DNA of 64,000 bases from Meconema thalassinum (GCA_946902985.2 OX336388.2:1390368223-1390432222), one strand, 5' to 3'; shown: positions 45,558-55,099, counted from the stretch's first letter. A program made the numbers and translations. The notes: a model not told the origin generated them from the letters alone.

Positions 45558-46745
45558 TCAAGGAGACAGTAGTGTTCGTTTGGAAGGCCCAGGTTCTTCA
45601 AACGGCTCTTTTTGGGGCTTCGGAGACTCCTGTGTATTTGGATCTGGTTGTAAAAGGGGGTCGTTGAAGTCGTCTTCTTCGTCTGACTCGGTCATTTCTA
45701 GGGTAGGAGAATTAAGGCAGGTCTTCCCTCGACAAATTTTTCAGAGAGCAGAGCATTTCAGCCCTGCTCCGCACTATTTCAGGCACCTGTATGACAAGAA
45801 TTTCAGCAGTTATAATAACTCCAGGTTACAAGAGATTCAAATGTTTAAATTCTAATCAGAAAAAGTAACTATGTCCAGCATTGGACATTGACTAGAACCG
45901 ACCTAATACAAATGGATTACCTTACCTGCATGACAGGAGTTTGAGCATAGTTTGCGGCGCTGGTTCCTTGTGTGAGGTCACCGGTGTCAGCCCCTACTGA
46001 CTCCTTGTCCATCCCCACTTGGTGGGCTCTTTTTCAACCCCCAACCACTGCTGCACCTGGTGGTAGGTTCTGTAGGAATGTTGGGCAGCAGCCTTTTTGG
46101 TTGGGGACAGACGAGCGAGGTTGACTTTAGCGCTGGCAGCAGATCGGACAAATATCCCGTAACGCAAGGCGTGGAGAGAATCGTCTTTTCCACCGCCATG
46201 CACCGCCACGAGACATTTGTTGCCAGCAGAGGCTATCTCCTCATGGGTGGCGTTATTGTTCAGAAAAGCGGTAGCCGCGTCAAGAAGGTCTGGCATTTTG
46301 AAAGGACGCTCAACATCTTCATTTTCCCTGGCCTGAAAAGGGCAGATGTGGTATCGCAACCACTGAAGGCGTGGAGGAACAAATCTATTCCAGGGGGAAG
46401 TGAGAGATCTCCTCGAATGAATGATGTTGACAAGAACTGCTTGCAACCTGTTCCACCCCTGGCACTTTTCTGGAAGGAAACATTGTGTTTGTTGGCGCCC
46501 AATCCATTTAGGAGCACCAAGAGGTCGATATCTTCTCCTGCAATTATGTGCTCGTACTCCTCGCTCTTTTTCAATGCTTTCCTAACAATGAGACAGTCGG
46601 CGTCCTCAAGAGCTTGCTTTGCTTCGATCCCTTGTATATCCAGTCCAGTACACATTAAGTTGATCAGGCGCTGCTTGTTTTGGGTTGGACAAAAACTCTT
46701 CTTGGGGCACTTCGATCATTGTCGATTCTTCAAAAAAGTTATCAC
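45558..46745 (-). pseudogene. Transposon-associated gene of the HAFSGCDTTS family, two exons
   Basis: Minus-strand exon 1 (about 46745-45926) gives KQRLINLM, EAKQALEDADCLIVRKAL, IIAGEDIDLLVLLNGL and LFLHAFSGCDTTSALF. After a 1-nt shift near 46295 come PDLLDAATAFLN, LSPTKKAAAQHSYRTYHQVQQWLG and WGW. Then a TAG (45994-45996) and GLTPVTSHKEPAPQTMLKLLSC follow. Donor CAG/GTAAGG (45924-45925) and acceptor ATACAG (45787-45788) join in phase to a Cys-rich exon: CLK(stop)CGAGLKCSAL(stop)KICRGKTCLN. It ends with an acidic, Pro-rich tail and TGA at 45558. I know the family as a widespread, uncharacterised insect/cnidarian group with a nuclease-like (PIN/FEN-like) acidic pattern; that function is a guess. 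Confidence 0.7.
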
Positions 46746-46769
46746 TGCACGCTAAGGCTGCATAACATC

Positions 46770-47350
46770 ATAGCCGTTCTGCTGTTTTTGTGCTCTTAGC
46801 TGTCCCCTCCAGGGCCGTGGGGAGCGGCGATGGGCCCTGGGGCTGGAATCTCCCGGGCCCCCCTCTATAACCAAATTCTGTAAAATTAATTTATAATCCT
46901 CGCAAATTTGCACAAACTGATTTTACGCAATTTCTTTTTTGCACAAAATATTTGTCACGCAATCAATTACAAGAACTTAAAAAACAGCAAGCAATAATAA
47001 TAATAATAATAATAATAATAATTGTAGCGTGCTGAACTGCTTTGCCAAAGATCGCGGGTTAAAACCCGGCCGAAGTCGTCGGATTTTGAAGAGCGTTAAA
47101 ATCCTTCAGTATGACTTTACTCGGAGGGGAAGTAAAGCCGGCAGTCCATGTCATAGATTTATGGTATGTAAAAGGTAGGCGTGTAGCTTATTTGGTTAGA
47201 AACACACTATCAAGTTCCAACGTTCGCCGCTGGGTATCAATGACAGTGGCGTCTGATAGCCAAAGTTGGAACTACTTGAAATTGAACTTGTTGGGGAGCC
47301 TACGGGCGTTTAATTGAAATGTCCTGATGTGACTATTGGCTCCAATTCAA

Positions 47351-47412
<62 letters not shown>

Positions 47413-47590
47413 TTTAAGCCAAGATTATGGGGGAGTGCCGGAAAAGTTTGCAAAAATTAGGTCCAAAATATTGAGTTATAGGCCATTTGGGTGATTATTT
47501 TTTGGAGTAAAACAAGTTTGGTGACTATTGACATTTAGTAGCTATAGAAAAGACTCTCCGATATTGAAGTAAAAGCTCTCGCGTCTTCAA
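46770..47590. other. Noncoding stretch with AAT microsatellites
   Basis: A GC-rich hAT-like tip (ccagggccgtggggagcgg, 46808-46827), an AAT run at 46997-47022 and a longer one at 47357-47413. No gene recognised. Confidence 0.5.
47357..47413. repeat. AAT microsatellite (about 19 units)
   Basis: An uninterrupted ATA/AAT trinucleotide run. Confidence 0.95.
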
Positions 47591-47594
47591 GTAA

Positions 47595-47830
47595 GACCCC
47601 GTGGTGTAGCGCACCAATGACCGTGATGGGGGTCTACAGCAAGTCTGCAGATTGGAGGTTCGAATCCTGGTGCTGACGGCGGCCATCCTGCGTGTGGTTT
47701 TTCACACTCCCTCCTGACAAATGCCGGGATAGTACCTTATTTCAAGTCCGGGGACACCTACCCTACTCCTAACCCGAATAATTACATTAATAGTCACGAC
47801 GGCTAACGCATTTCCAGTCGGCAACTAAGA
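47595..47830 (+). repeat. tRNA-derived SINE
   Basis: The head contains GTGGTGTAGCGCACC (A-box-like) and GGTTCGAATCCTGGTGCTGA (B box). The body 'atgccgggatagtacctta' is shared with 61853-62185. The 3' end is diverged; no target duplication seen. Confidence 0.6.
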
Positions 47831-47839
47831 ATACGGCAT

Positions 47840-48500
47840 GCGATTGATCATGTCACAGAGGCCATAGCATAGCACAGTGTATACCCTGCTTTTCGTCCAT
47901 CAGTGGGTGATTTTAAGAGGGTTTATGTTTTTACTCTCCAAGACAAATAGTTACAACAATGTTGCCAATAAACCACTCTTATTATTCGACAACCACTAGC
48001 CTCCCGTTCAGTCCACACGATACGCACGTTTCTTGGTTTTCTATTTTGTTCGCTGTTTGAGAATCTTATAATTTACTTCATTAATATTTGTGAAAACTAC
48101 TGCTTTACAGTCAACTTCATTCAATAATTTGGAGGCCTTCAGAAACAAACCGGAAAATTAATGGCTCAGCAAATACTAAATTATATCTACAGTACTAGAA
48201 TTTTATGTTTTACAGTACTGAGACGTTAAAGCGTATCACGAAAAGGCTTCATTCGCAAGGGAAAATATCTCTTCGCGTCCAGAAAAATAAGTGCTTTGCA
48301 GATCGATAGGCTACCGTTCATTGGAGTAAATGGTGTAGAAATGTCCAATAATAATAGCCACTGCACCAGCTCAAAACAAAATTGTTAATATTCGACAATA
48401 CTTCATCTTAATTTTCTTCTGAATTAAGCAGAGTTCAAATATTTGATCTTAGGGAAATCTGCGCGGTTGCTTACACGCAATATATTAATTTCTCTATCGC
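47840..48500. other. Gene-free stretch
   Basis: AT-rich, no recognisable feature. Confidence 0.4.
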
Positions 48501-48519
48501 TATGCTCACCACTGATGTT

Positions 48520-48565
48520 ACTTATTGTTATTTTAAGGGGTGGAACAGCTGGGTCATATGTCCCT
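48520..48565 (-). mobile_element. 46-bp hairpin retroposon insertion
   Basis: The complement starts AGGGACATATGACCCAGC and ends ..CCCCTTAAAATAACAATAAGT. Flanks ACCACTGATGTT (48508-48519) and ACCACTGACATT (48566-48577) match at 10 of 12 positions. Confidence 0.75.
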
Positions 48566-48700
48566 ACCACTGACATTCCATGAGAGGAATTGGAAAACAA
48601 AGTTGAGTGGTTCAGTGCCCTAGTTTAATTGTCATTTTTCTCCTGGTTAATTAAACACTCAGTACAGAAAAATACTGGAATGTTACCTTAGTTTCAGTCT

Positions 48701-49315
48701 TTGGATACATATCCCAACTCCCGTATCAATACCTGCGGTCGAGTGGAGCAGGTATGTGATGAAATAAGGGAAATGTCGGTCAACGGAAGAAGAGAAGAGG
48801 AAGTGTGCCGGTCCTTGGTTATTGGGGACTCAATAACTAGGCGCTTGGGAACAGGGCTTCAGGAAACAAATACTGAAGTGAAATGTTTTCCTGGTATAAG
48901 GACTGAACAATTGAGAAGAAAAGTGATGTTAATGGGAGGGGGTGGAGAAGTTAAGTCAGTTCTAGTACACGTTGGGACAAATGACCTAAGGAGCTCTCCT
49001 ACTCCAGACAATATAGGAAATGACATTAAAAACCTGATAAGAGCATGCAGGGAGAAGTATAGAAATGCTCCTATTGCAGTGAGTGGGATTTTATATCGGC
49101 GGGACGTAGATTGCAGGTATGTGGATGCAGTAAATGGTGTACTGGACTGGATTTGTGGTGAAGAGGAAGTTCTATATATTAACTCTGGACTGTGGATAGA
49201 AGACTATGATTTGGGGTGGGATGGTCTCCACTTAAATAGGCGAGGTTCGGCCAAACTGGGACAACTCTATGGAAGGGTCATTAAAAGTTTGTCAAAAAAC
49301 CCACCAAGTGTTTAA
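48701..49315 (+). CDS. LINE B copy 2 ORF1, esterase part (5'-truncated)
   Basis: An open frame of about 204 codons without an ATG at its start (first ATG 48773). It has the SGNH pattern intact: SLVIGDSITRRLG (block I, GDS), VLVHVGTNDLRSSPTPD (block III, GTND) and LGWDGLHLNRRG (block V, D..H). It ends SLSKNPPSV-TAA at 49313-49315. Compared with copy 1 the cysteine pair and coiled coil are absent. ORF2 overlaps its last 31 nt in the -1 frame. Confidence 0.8.
   Translation: MDTYPNSRINTCGRVEQVCDEIREMSVNGRREEEVCRSLVIGDSITRRLGTGLQETNTEVKCFPGIRTEQLRRKVMLMGGGGEVKSVLVHVGTNDLRSSPTPDNIGNDIKNLIRACREKYRNAPIAVSGILYRRDVDCRYVDAVNGVLDWICGEEEVLYINSGLWIEDYDLGWDGLHLNRRGSAKLGQLYGRVIKSLSKNPPSV
49285..49315 (+). 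promoter_or_regulatory. Candidate -1 ribosomal frameshift site (AAAAAAC)
   Basis: ORF1 codons read TCA AAA AAC CCA CCA AGT GTT TAA. The heptamer A AAA AAC (49294-49300) is in register for -1 slippage, and the -1 frame (AAA AAA CCC ACC AAG) runs without a stop into ORF2. ORF2 is open from 49285 and has no ATG until 49462, inside the endonuclease. No strong downstream hairpin was apparent by eye. Confidence 0.55.
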
Positions 49316-49461
49316 GAGATGATTCATCCCATACCAGTAAAGGGGATAATAAACAGAGCACGATAGTTGCTAGTCTTGGGTACAAAGGGCATTATCAGGG
49401 CTTCAAGTGTCTTCTGGTAAACTGTCGTAGTGTAGTTAGAAAGGGCATAACATTTGGAACC

Positions 49462-52191
49462 ATGGTAGAACTATATGATCCAGATGTTATTATCGGGACT
49501 GAGTCATGGCTAGTTGAAAATGTTGTGGAAGGGGAGGTATTTCCTATGGGTTATAGGGTATACAGGAGGGACAGGGGAAGCACGGGAGGTGGGGTATTTA
49601 TACTAGTTAAGGATATATTTAGGAGTCATCTAGTGTTTACAGATGAAGTAAATGAGATTCTGGGGGTTAGGGTTGGTTCTAAAGATATGGTAGACATTTT
49701 GGGTGTATATAGAACAGGGAGGGGTGAACGGGATGTAAATCTAGGAACAACGTTAGTAAATTATGCTATGGAGGCTGACCGGGCAGGAAGAAATTTAATT
49801 GTAGGGGGTGATTTTAATATGCCAAGAGTGGACTGGGAAGGTAGGGCAGATTCTCAGGAACATTATCAATTGCTGGCTAACAAAATAATATGGGAGGGGG
49901 GCTTTGTTCAAGTTATCGAGGGAAGCACTAGGGGGAACAGCTTATTAGACGTGTTTTTGATCAAGCCTGAGGATATTTGGGTCAAATCAGAGATCATTGA
50001 AGGGATATGTGACCACAAGGCTGTTGTAGTAGAGGTTAAGTTGGGTATTGAGAGGCAGGTTAAGAGGGAGACAAGATTGGTAAAGCAGTATTACAAAGCT
50101 TATAAAGAAAAGATTGGGAGTTACCTAGCAGAAAATTTCAATCAGTGGATAGAGGGGGGACAAAATGTAGATGAACTGTGGGCTGGTTTGAAAACCATAA
50201 TTCTAGATTGTGAAATATTACATGTGCCATTTAAAAATGTAGGGGCGACTACTGATCCACCTTATTACAATAATGAGGTAAGAAGATTAAAGAAGAAATG
50301 TAGATTAGTAAGCAGTAGGCTCAGGAAGGGGATAGGCCACCGAATAGAATTAAATAGGTTAAGGAGGGAACTGGACAGGGCTAAGATAGTAGCTAAGAAA
50401 CATTTTATGGGTAGGCTGGTTGGCGGGGGGATGCCTTTCAAGGAACGGTGGAGAAATATGTATGTCTATTTAAGGGGAGTGAGAGGAGTTCAAGGCCGAA
50501 TACCTGATATTGAGGGGGAAGATGGAACGTTGCTGGTGGAAGATGGGGAGAAGGCTGAAGCATTTAATAAGGTGTATGGTAAGGTGGTGGGGATTGTTGG
50601 GGAGGGAAATGTAGATCAGAAAGTAGAGCAGGGTATTGAGGACGGGAAGAAATTTAGATATGTAAATAAGGATATCTATAATGCAATACGGGGACTGGGG
50701 TCAAGAAAAGCAGCTGGTGTAGATGAGATAAATGGGGAATTGTTAAAGATTATGGGATGGAACATTGTACCTTATTTAAGGTTTCTGTTTGATTTTTGTA
50801 TAAATAATGGGGTAGTGCCTGATGACTGGAAACAAGCTCTGGTAGTTCCGGTATATAAAGGGAGAGGGGAAAGGGGGGATAGTGATAGCTACAGACCTGT
50901 CAGCCTAACATGTATTATATGTAAAATTTTTGAAGGAATTATAAATGTTTACATAAGGGAATGCTTAGGGAATAGTAGGTGGTTGGCAAATGAACAGCAT
51001 GGTTTCAGAGAGGGATTTTCTTGTGAATCACAACTATCAGGCTTTCAGCAAGATATCAGTGAGGCCTTGGATAATAGAGGTCAAGTTGACTGTATTGCAA
51101 TTGATCTTTCAAAGGCTTTCGATAGGGTCAATCATGATATCCTATTAAGGAAAATGGAGGTTGTGGGATTGGACAGGAGAGTAGTACGATGGGTGAGATC
51201 CTTTTTAAAGGGGAGAAGTCAAAGGGTAAGGGTTGGAGGGTCAGTGTCAGAACAGTTAAGGGTGGGAAGGGGGGTACCTCAGGGAAGTAAATTGGGACCT
51301 TTGCTATTTCTCATGTATGTAAATGACATAGGAGTTGAAATATCATCCCAGATAAGATTATTTGCTGATGATATAGTAGTATACAGGAGGATAAATCATC
51401 TGGACGACTGCGGAATTTTGCAGAGGGACCTGACTGTCATACAAAGCTGGGCAGATGAAAGTGATATGTTGATAAATTCAAAGAAATGTCAGGCAGTGCG
51501 ATTTGTTAATAAAAGGAATCATATTGTTTTTGAATATTCAGTAGGGGAAAATAAAGTTGTATTTGGGGACGAATGTAGGTATTTAGGTGTAACTCTGGGG
51601 AGTGGGAATTTTCACTGGGGTAAGCACATAGGGGAAATAGTGAAGAAAGCATACAAGTCACTACATATGGTTATGCGTGTGTTTAAAGGGGCTGGCAGAG
51701 AGATTAGGGAAAGGGCATACATGTCCCTAGTCCGTCCTCTGCTGGAATATGCTGGGGGAGTGTGGGATCCATACCAAATGTATTTAATAAAGGAATTGGA
51801 AGGAGTAGAAAGGAAGGCCGCCAGGTATGTAATGGAGGACCACAGATCGACGAGTAGTGTAAGTAGGATGATTCAGAATTTGGGATGGGAAAGTCTGGCT
51901 AGTAGACGTTCAAGAGCAAGACTAGGGGGTATTTTCTTAGCTTACAAGGGGGAAATTGCTTGGGAAGACATTAATGAGGGATTGGGAAAGGGAGGTACTT
52001 ATATGGGCAGATACAGTCATTCGTGTAAATTAAAATTAAGTCAGTGGAATAGTAACTGGGGCAAATATTCTTTCATTGGGAGGGGGGAAGTAGAATGGAA
52101 CAGTTTGCCAGAGGACATTTTCAGCCCTTTGCCTTCTAATGTTGGAAAATTTAAGGAGTTGGTGAGAAAGCACCAGATCAGGAGCCAGTGA
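49462..52191 (+). CDS. LINE B ORF2: APE endonuclease and reverse transcriptase, unbroken
   Basis: The given start is the first in-frame ATG, but similarity begins upstream (CLLVNCRSVVRKG at 49408), and the frame is open back to 49285. Endonuclease motifs: NCRS, IGTESWL, GGDFNMPRVDW, ICDHKAV. RT domain about residues 410-690: SYRPVSLTCIICKIFE, EQHGFREGFSCESQLSGFQQD, IDLSKAFDRVNHD, GVPQGSKLGPLLFLMYVND, LFADDIVVYR (FADD active site). The thumb and C-terminus run to QIRSQ-TGA. The enzyme would nick target DNA and copy the element RNA (target-primed reverse transcription). All catalytic motifs I can check are present, so this copy could encode active enzyme. Confidence 0.9.
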   Translation: MVELYDPDVIIGTESWLVENVVEGEVFPMGYRVYRRDRGSTGGGVFILVKDIFRSHLVFTDEVNEILGVRVGSKDMVDILGVYRTGRGERDVNLGTTLVNYAMEADRAGRNLIVGGDFNMPRVDWEGRADSQEHYQLLANKIIWEGGFVQVIEGSTRGNSLLDVFLIKPEDIWVKSEIIEGICDHKAVVVEVKLGIERQVKRETRLVKQYYKAYKEKIGSYLAENFNQWIEGGQNVDELWAGLKTIILDCEILHVPFKNVGATTDPPYYNNEVRRLKKKCRLVSSRLRKGIGHRIELNRLRRELDRAKIVAKKHFMGRLVGGGMPFKERWRNMYVYLRGVRGVQGRIPDIEGEDGTLLVEDGEKAEAFNKVYGKVVGIVGEGNVDQKVEQGIEDGKKFRYVNKDIYNAIRGLGSRKAAGVDEINGELLKIMGWNIVPYLRFLFDFCINNGVVPDDWKQALVVPVYKGRGERGDSDSYRPVSLTCIICKIFEGIINVYIRECLGNSRWLANEQHGFREGFSCESQLSGFQQDISEALDNRGQVDCIAIDLSKAFDRVNHDILLRKMEVVGLDRRVVRWVRSFLKGRSQRVRVGGSVSEQLRVGRGVPQGSKLGPLLFLMYVNDIGVEISSQIRLFADDIVVYRRINHLDDCGILQRDLTVIQSWADESDMLINSKKCQAVRFVNKRNHIVFEYSVGENKVVFGDECRYLGVTLGSGNFHWGKHIGEIVKKAYKSLHMVMRVFKGAGREIRERAYMSLVRPLLEYAGGVWDPYQMYLIKELEGVERKAARYVMEDHRSTSSVSRMIQNLGWESLASRRSRARLGGIFLAYKGEIAWEDINEGLGKGGTYMGRYSHSCKLKLSQWNSNWGKYSFIGRGEVEWNSLPEDIFSPLPSNVGKFKELVRKHQIRSQ

Positions 52192-52679
52192 CATGACATG
52201 AATGAAGAATAGTGTAAATTATCCTTATTCGTAATTTATATTTGTTTCTATTATTATTATTATTATTTTCTTATACCAATTATTCCTTGTATCTAAAATG
52301 TAATCTTTTAGTTGTATGAATAATTTATTTTGCTTAGTGTTTTTGTTGTTGTAATTTGCCACCATGGACAGCGTCCACATCTGCAAATAAATATATGTAT
52401 GTATGTATTCTCAATAAATCCCTTAATCAGAAATGATTTGCGCACGAACCCAAGTAGGCTACCTAGGATTGTTGATCATATTGAATGAACCAGTAACAAT
52501 AATAATTATAATCTCGTTATATTTCGATATACTGCACCTGACATAGAGATTATTCAAATGTTAACATTGTTTTCCCAATTCAGTATACGAGAAGAACAAT
52601 TTCGCATGCATTTCTTCTATCTACGTTTGACAACAGAATCTTCCCACCATTTCGCAAGATTGTGCGAAAGTGAATTACT

Positions 52680-52727
52680 AGGGGCAGATGACCTTGCTGT
52701 TCCGTCCCTTAAATCAACAATAACTAT
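52680..52727 (+). mobile_element. 48-bp hairpin retroposon with perfect 13-bp TSD
   Basis: Insert AGGGGCAGATGACCTTGC...CCCTTAAATCAACAATAACTAT, flanked by AAAGTGAATTACT on both sides (52667-52679, 52728-52740). It is the clearest single example of this family. Confidence 0.92.
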
Positions 52728-52744
52728 AAAGTGAATTACTGTAT

Positions 52745-53600
52745 GGACGCTACTTTAAAATGTATTTCACTTAACCTGCCTGCACGGCATACGATACGTC
52801 TAGCTAGGCGATATATTCATATCAGACACTATCACCTCTAAATATCTAAGCTGGACGTGATGCACCGAACTTGAAACTCCTGTACTAGCTGACCAAACAC
52901 ACCAGGGCAGCACAGGCTCTCGTGGTCTTGGCGAAATAAGTGAAGGGAAGAGAAAGTTATTTGAAGGATTGGTGCATAAGCCGAATAAGCTAAATTTAGA
53001 ATAATGGAATGCTCTCTCTGTCTTCAGGTATATTCTGAGAACAATACATAGCGAAGCCCCATCGTCTAAGTTGACCACTTTGAGACAGTTTTTCTTCCCA
53101 CAAGCGCTTTGAAAAGAAAAATATTGTCCACTTGACAGAATAAGTTTTCAATCTTTGTAACATTGTTCACAGAGAGTTCATTGCATTCACTAAATGCTTG
53201 CCAGTAGCAAATTCAAGTCACATAAAGGCAATAATAAATCAATGCTCGATCGGGCCCATCCTCCTAGGACGCCGGGCCCCCCTGGGAGGGTCGGGCCCCG
53301 GGGCACCAGCCCTGCCTGACCCCCCCTCTCATCGGGCCTGGTCCCCTCTTTTGGGTAGCAATCGAATACTACTGAGACATTTTTCCAAAATGGTTGGTCG
53401 TATAGGTGATAAAAGTAGCTACGATTTCCGTCACTGAGCTGTTCCGTTGTCATATAACCTCATGGAGCAAGTATCCTCCATCCACTACAACAAAAGTTCT
53501 AAGTAAAAGTACAGAGTTTTACTCAAAGAGTAGGTATAACATTGAATGCAATGGGCGGCCTTATCGCTAAGAGAGATTTCTTCCAGGCACCCAACCCACA
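52745..53600. other. Gene-free stretch with GC-rich patch
   Basis: A GGGCCC/CCCGGG-rich segment at 53250-53350 stands out from AT-rich surroundings. It may be a hAT-like terminus or a low-complexity insertion; no partner found. Confidence 0.4.
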
Positions 53601-53624
53601 AAAAAATATGACATTAATAGATAA

Positions 53625-53834
53625 AAGACTTCCTTCAGCTTTTCCCAATTAATTGGGGTCGCCGGAGCCAACCAGGCTCATTTTGATTTTGGCCGGGGTT
53701 TTAAGGCCGGATGCCCTTCCTGACACCACGTGATTTTTTCAGTTGGAAATTCCACCCCGCTGTGATCGGGATTCGAACCACGGCCGTCCGGGTGAAAGAC
53801 GAGCATCTAGGCCACACCACCATCACGCTCTCCA
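53625..53834 (-). repeat. Complete SINE with perfect 17-bp TSD
   Basis: ATGACATTAATAGATAA flanks the element (53608-53624, 53835-53851). On the minus strand it begins with a tRNA-like head: GTGGCCTAGATGC (A box) and GGTTCGAATCCCGATC (B box). The body contains 'aggaagggcatccggcc'. Length 210 bp. Confidence 0.92.
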
Positions 53835-53889
53835 ATGACATTAATAGATAACTGTGCAATATTGATAACAATGTACATTCGAAGCCCTA

Positions 53890-54405
53890 TTTTTTGAAAT
53901 ATCGGATTTCCTTATTTTGTTTTTACTTGATAACAAGAGAACTATTAGTCTTACAGCGTTTTGTGTATGCTTAAAGTAAAGGTAAATAACTGCTCTACAA
54001 CTTTACTTCCAATGCCTTTCCTCGTAGAATGAGTATTTTAGACGGTATTGTGTTCGAAAAACAAGCTTACTATAAATTTCGAACTTTTTGGAAAAAAAAT
54101 GGCCCATGTTTGAAGTGTTGTATCTCGAGATCTATAAGACATACAGAGCTGGAGTTGCGCTCAAATTGTCGGTAATTTTGTCTTCTCTAGAAGTGCAATG
54201 GGTGACGTTGCCATAGAAGGCATATTTTGGAAGTTGTAAGCCGAAAACCGAAAAACGTCTGAAAATGTCGAGGTTTTTCGAGCACCACGAAGTTAGCACA
54301 GGTCTTTCGAGGTTGCAAACTTGGTTTCACACTATTGGTATCTATCCTAACAACATACCAAACAATCAGAACCTTGCAATTTTTTGCGACCTAACGCGAT
54401 TTTTG
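53890..54405 (-). repeat. Dispersed repeat of about 510 bp, copy 2
   Basis: Inverted counterpart of 44789-45300; see that entry. Confidence 0.8.
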
Positions 54406-54621
54406 TGTCTACGGTGACTGGTCTATGAGTGCTGGGCACGAATGATGCGCACTAGAGACTGAACTGGGCGTTTCTTTGTGTTTCAATAATATAGGGCGAG
54501 GTGGGCAGTATTGTTTTGATGACAGACCAGCGGATCAGTGGGGCTATCGAAGGGACCCGAATACTCATGACCGCAACCGATGATTGATTTGGACTAATGG
54601 CGGCCACAGCTGTAAGTTTGG

Positions 54622-54780
54622 TTATATAAGTCGTGATCCTATTTGGGATGGTTGGGTGGGTCACAGACGGCCGAGGAGGAAACATCTATTAAAACATCGT
54701 TCCCTGATTTATTTCTCATCGCTTCATAAGGTATTTTGGCTAATTCATGTATTATAGAGAATGTTAACGCTCGTTCTATC
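54622..54780 (+). repeat. Dispersed repeat of about 160 bp, copy 1
   Basis: The segment 'atataagtcgtgatc...gggtgggt.a.agac..cgga.gaggaaacatctatt...ttggctaatt' recurs in the same orientation at 60874-61030, just downstream of the Tc1 relic. Noncoding. Confidence 0.65.
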
Positions 54781-54988
54781 TTCATTCAGCGCTAACATAA
54801 TATTAAGCTACTGAAAAGATCTTACAGCAAGGAAAACAGATGGAGGTGACAAATATGTTTCTCCATCACAAGTAGAATGTGGAAGCAGTTTGTAGAGATT
54901 GAAGTACCGGTAGGCCTAGGCCTACATGGAATTCCTCATTCAACTAGATACAAACACTTATAACAAGACTCACTCACTCGCAGGAGTA

Positions 54989-55028
54989 ACCAACTGTTAT
55001 TTTATGGGGATGAATATCGAACTTATCT
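54989..55028 (-). mobile_element. 40-bp hairpin-tail insertion, diverged
   Basis: The complement AGATAAGTTCGATATTCATC..CCCCATAAAATAACAG aligns with the 3' part of the hairpin module. GCAGGAGTA flanks it (54980-54988, 55029-55037). Confidence 0.65.
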
Positions 55029-55036
55029 GCAGGAGT

Positions 55037-55088
55037 AGGGGCAGATGACCTCGTAGTTCCGCCCCCTAAAACTACAATAACTTAACTG
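55037..55088 (+). mobile_element. 52-bp hairpin retroposon next to an inverted copy
   Basis: Insert AGGGGCAGATGACCTCGTAG..CCCCCTAAAACTACAATAACTTAACTG. Flanks TCTGCAGGAGT (55026-55036) and TCTGTAGTAGT (55089-55099) match at 9 of 11. It landed within the right-hand target duplication of the 54989-55028 copy. Confidence 0.7.
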
Positions 55089-55099
55089 TCTGTAGTAGT

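Larger units (their letters stand above)
48690..52412 (+). mobile_element. LINE family B, copy 2, with intact ORF2
   Basis: Plus-strand copy of the LINE at 36543-40640, ending in 'tgccaccatggacagcg', 'gcaaataaat' and a TATG repeat (52391-52409). The 5' end is truncated or replaced near 48690, because the coiled-coil N-terminus of ORF1 seen in copy 1 is missing. ORF2 has no stop or frameshift. Confidence 0.9.

Noticed and set aside
46060..46755. 231-codon plus-strand ORF
   Set aside because: It is the antisense shadow of the HAFSGCDTTS family pseudogene, whose minus-strand motifs and splice sites are clear.
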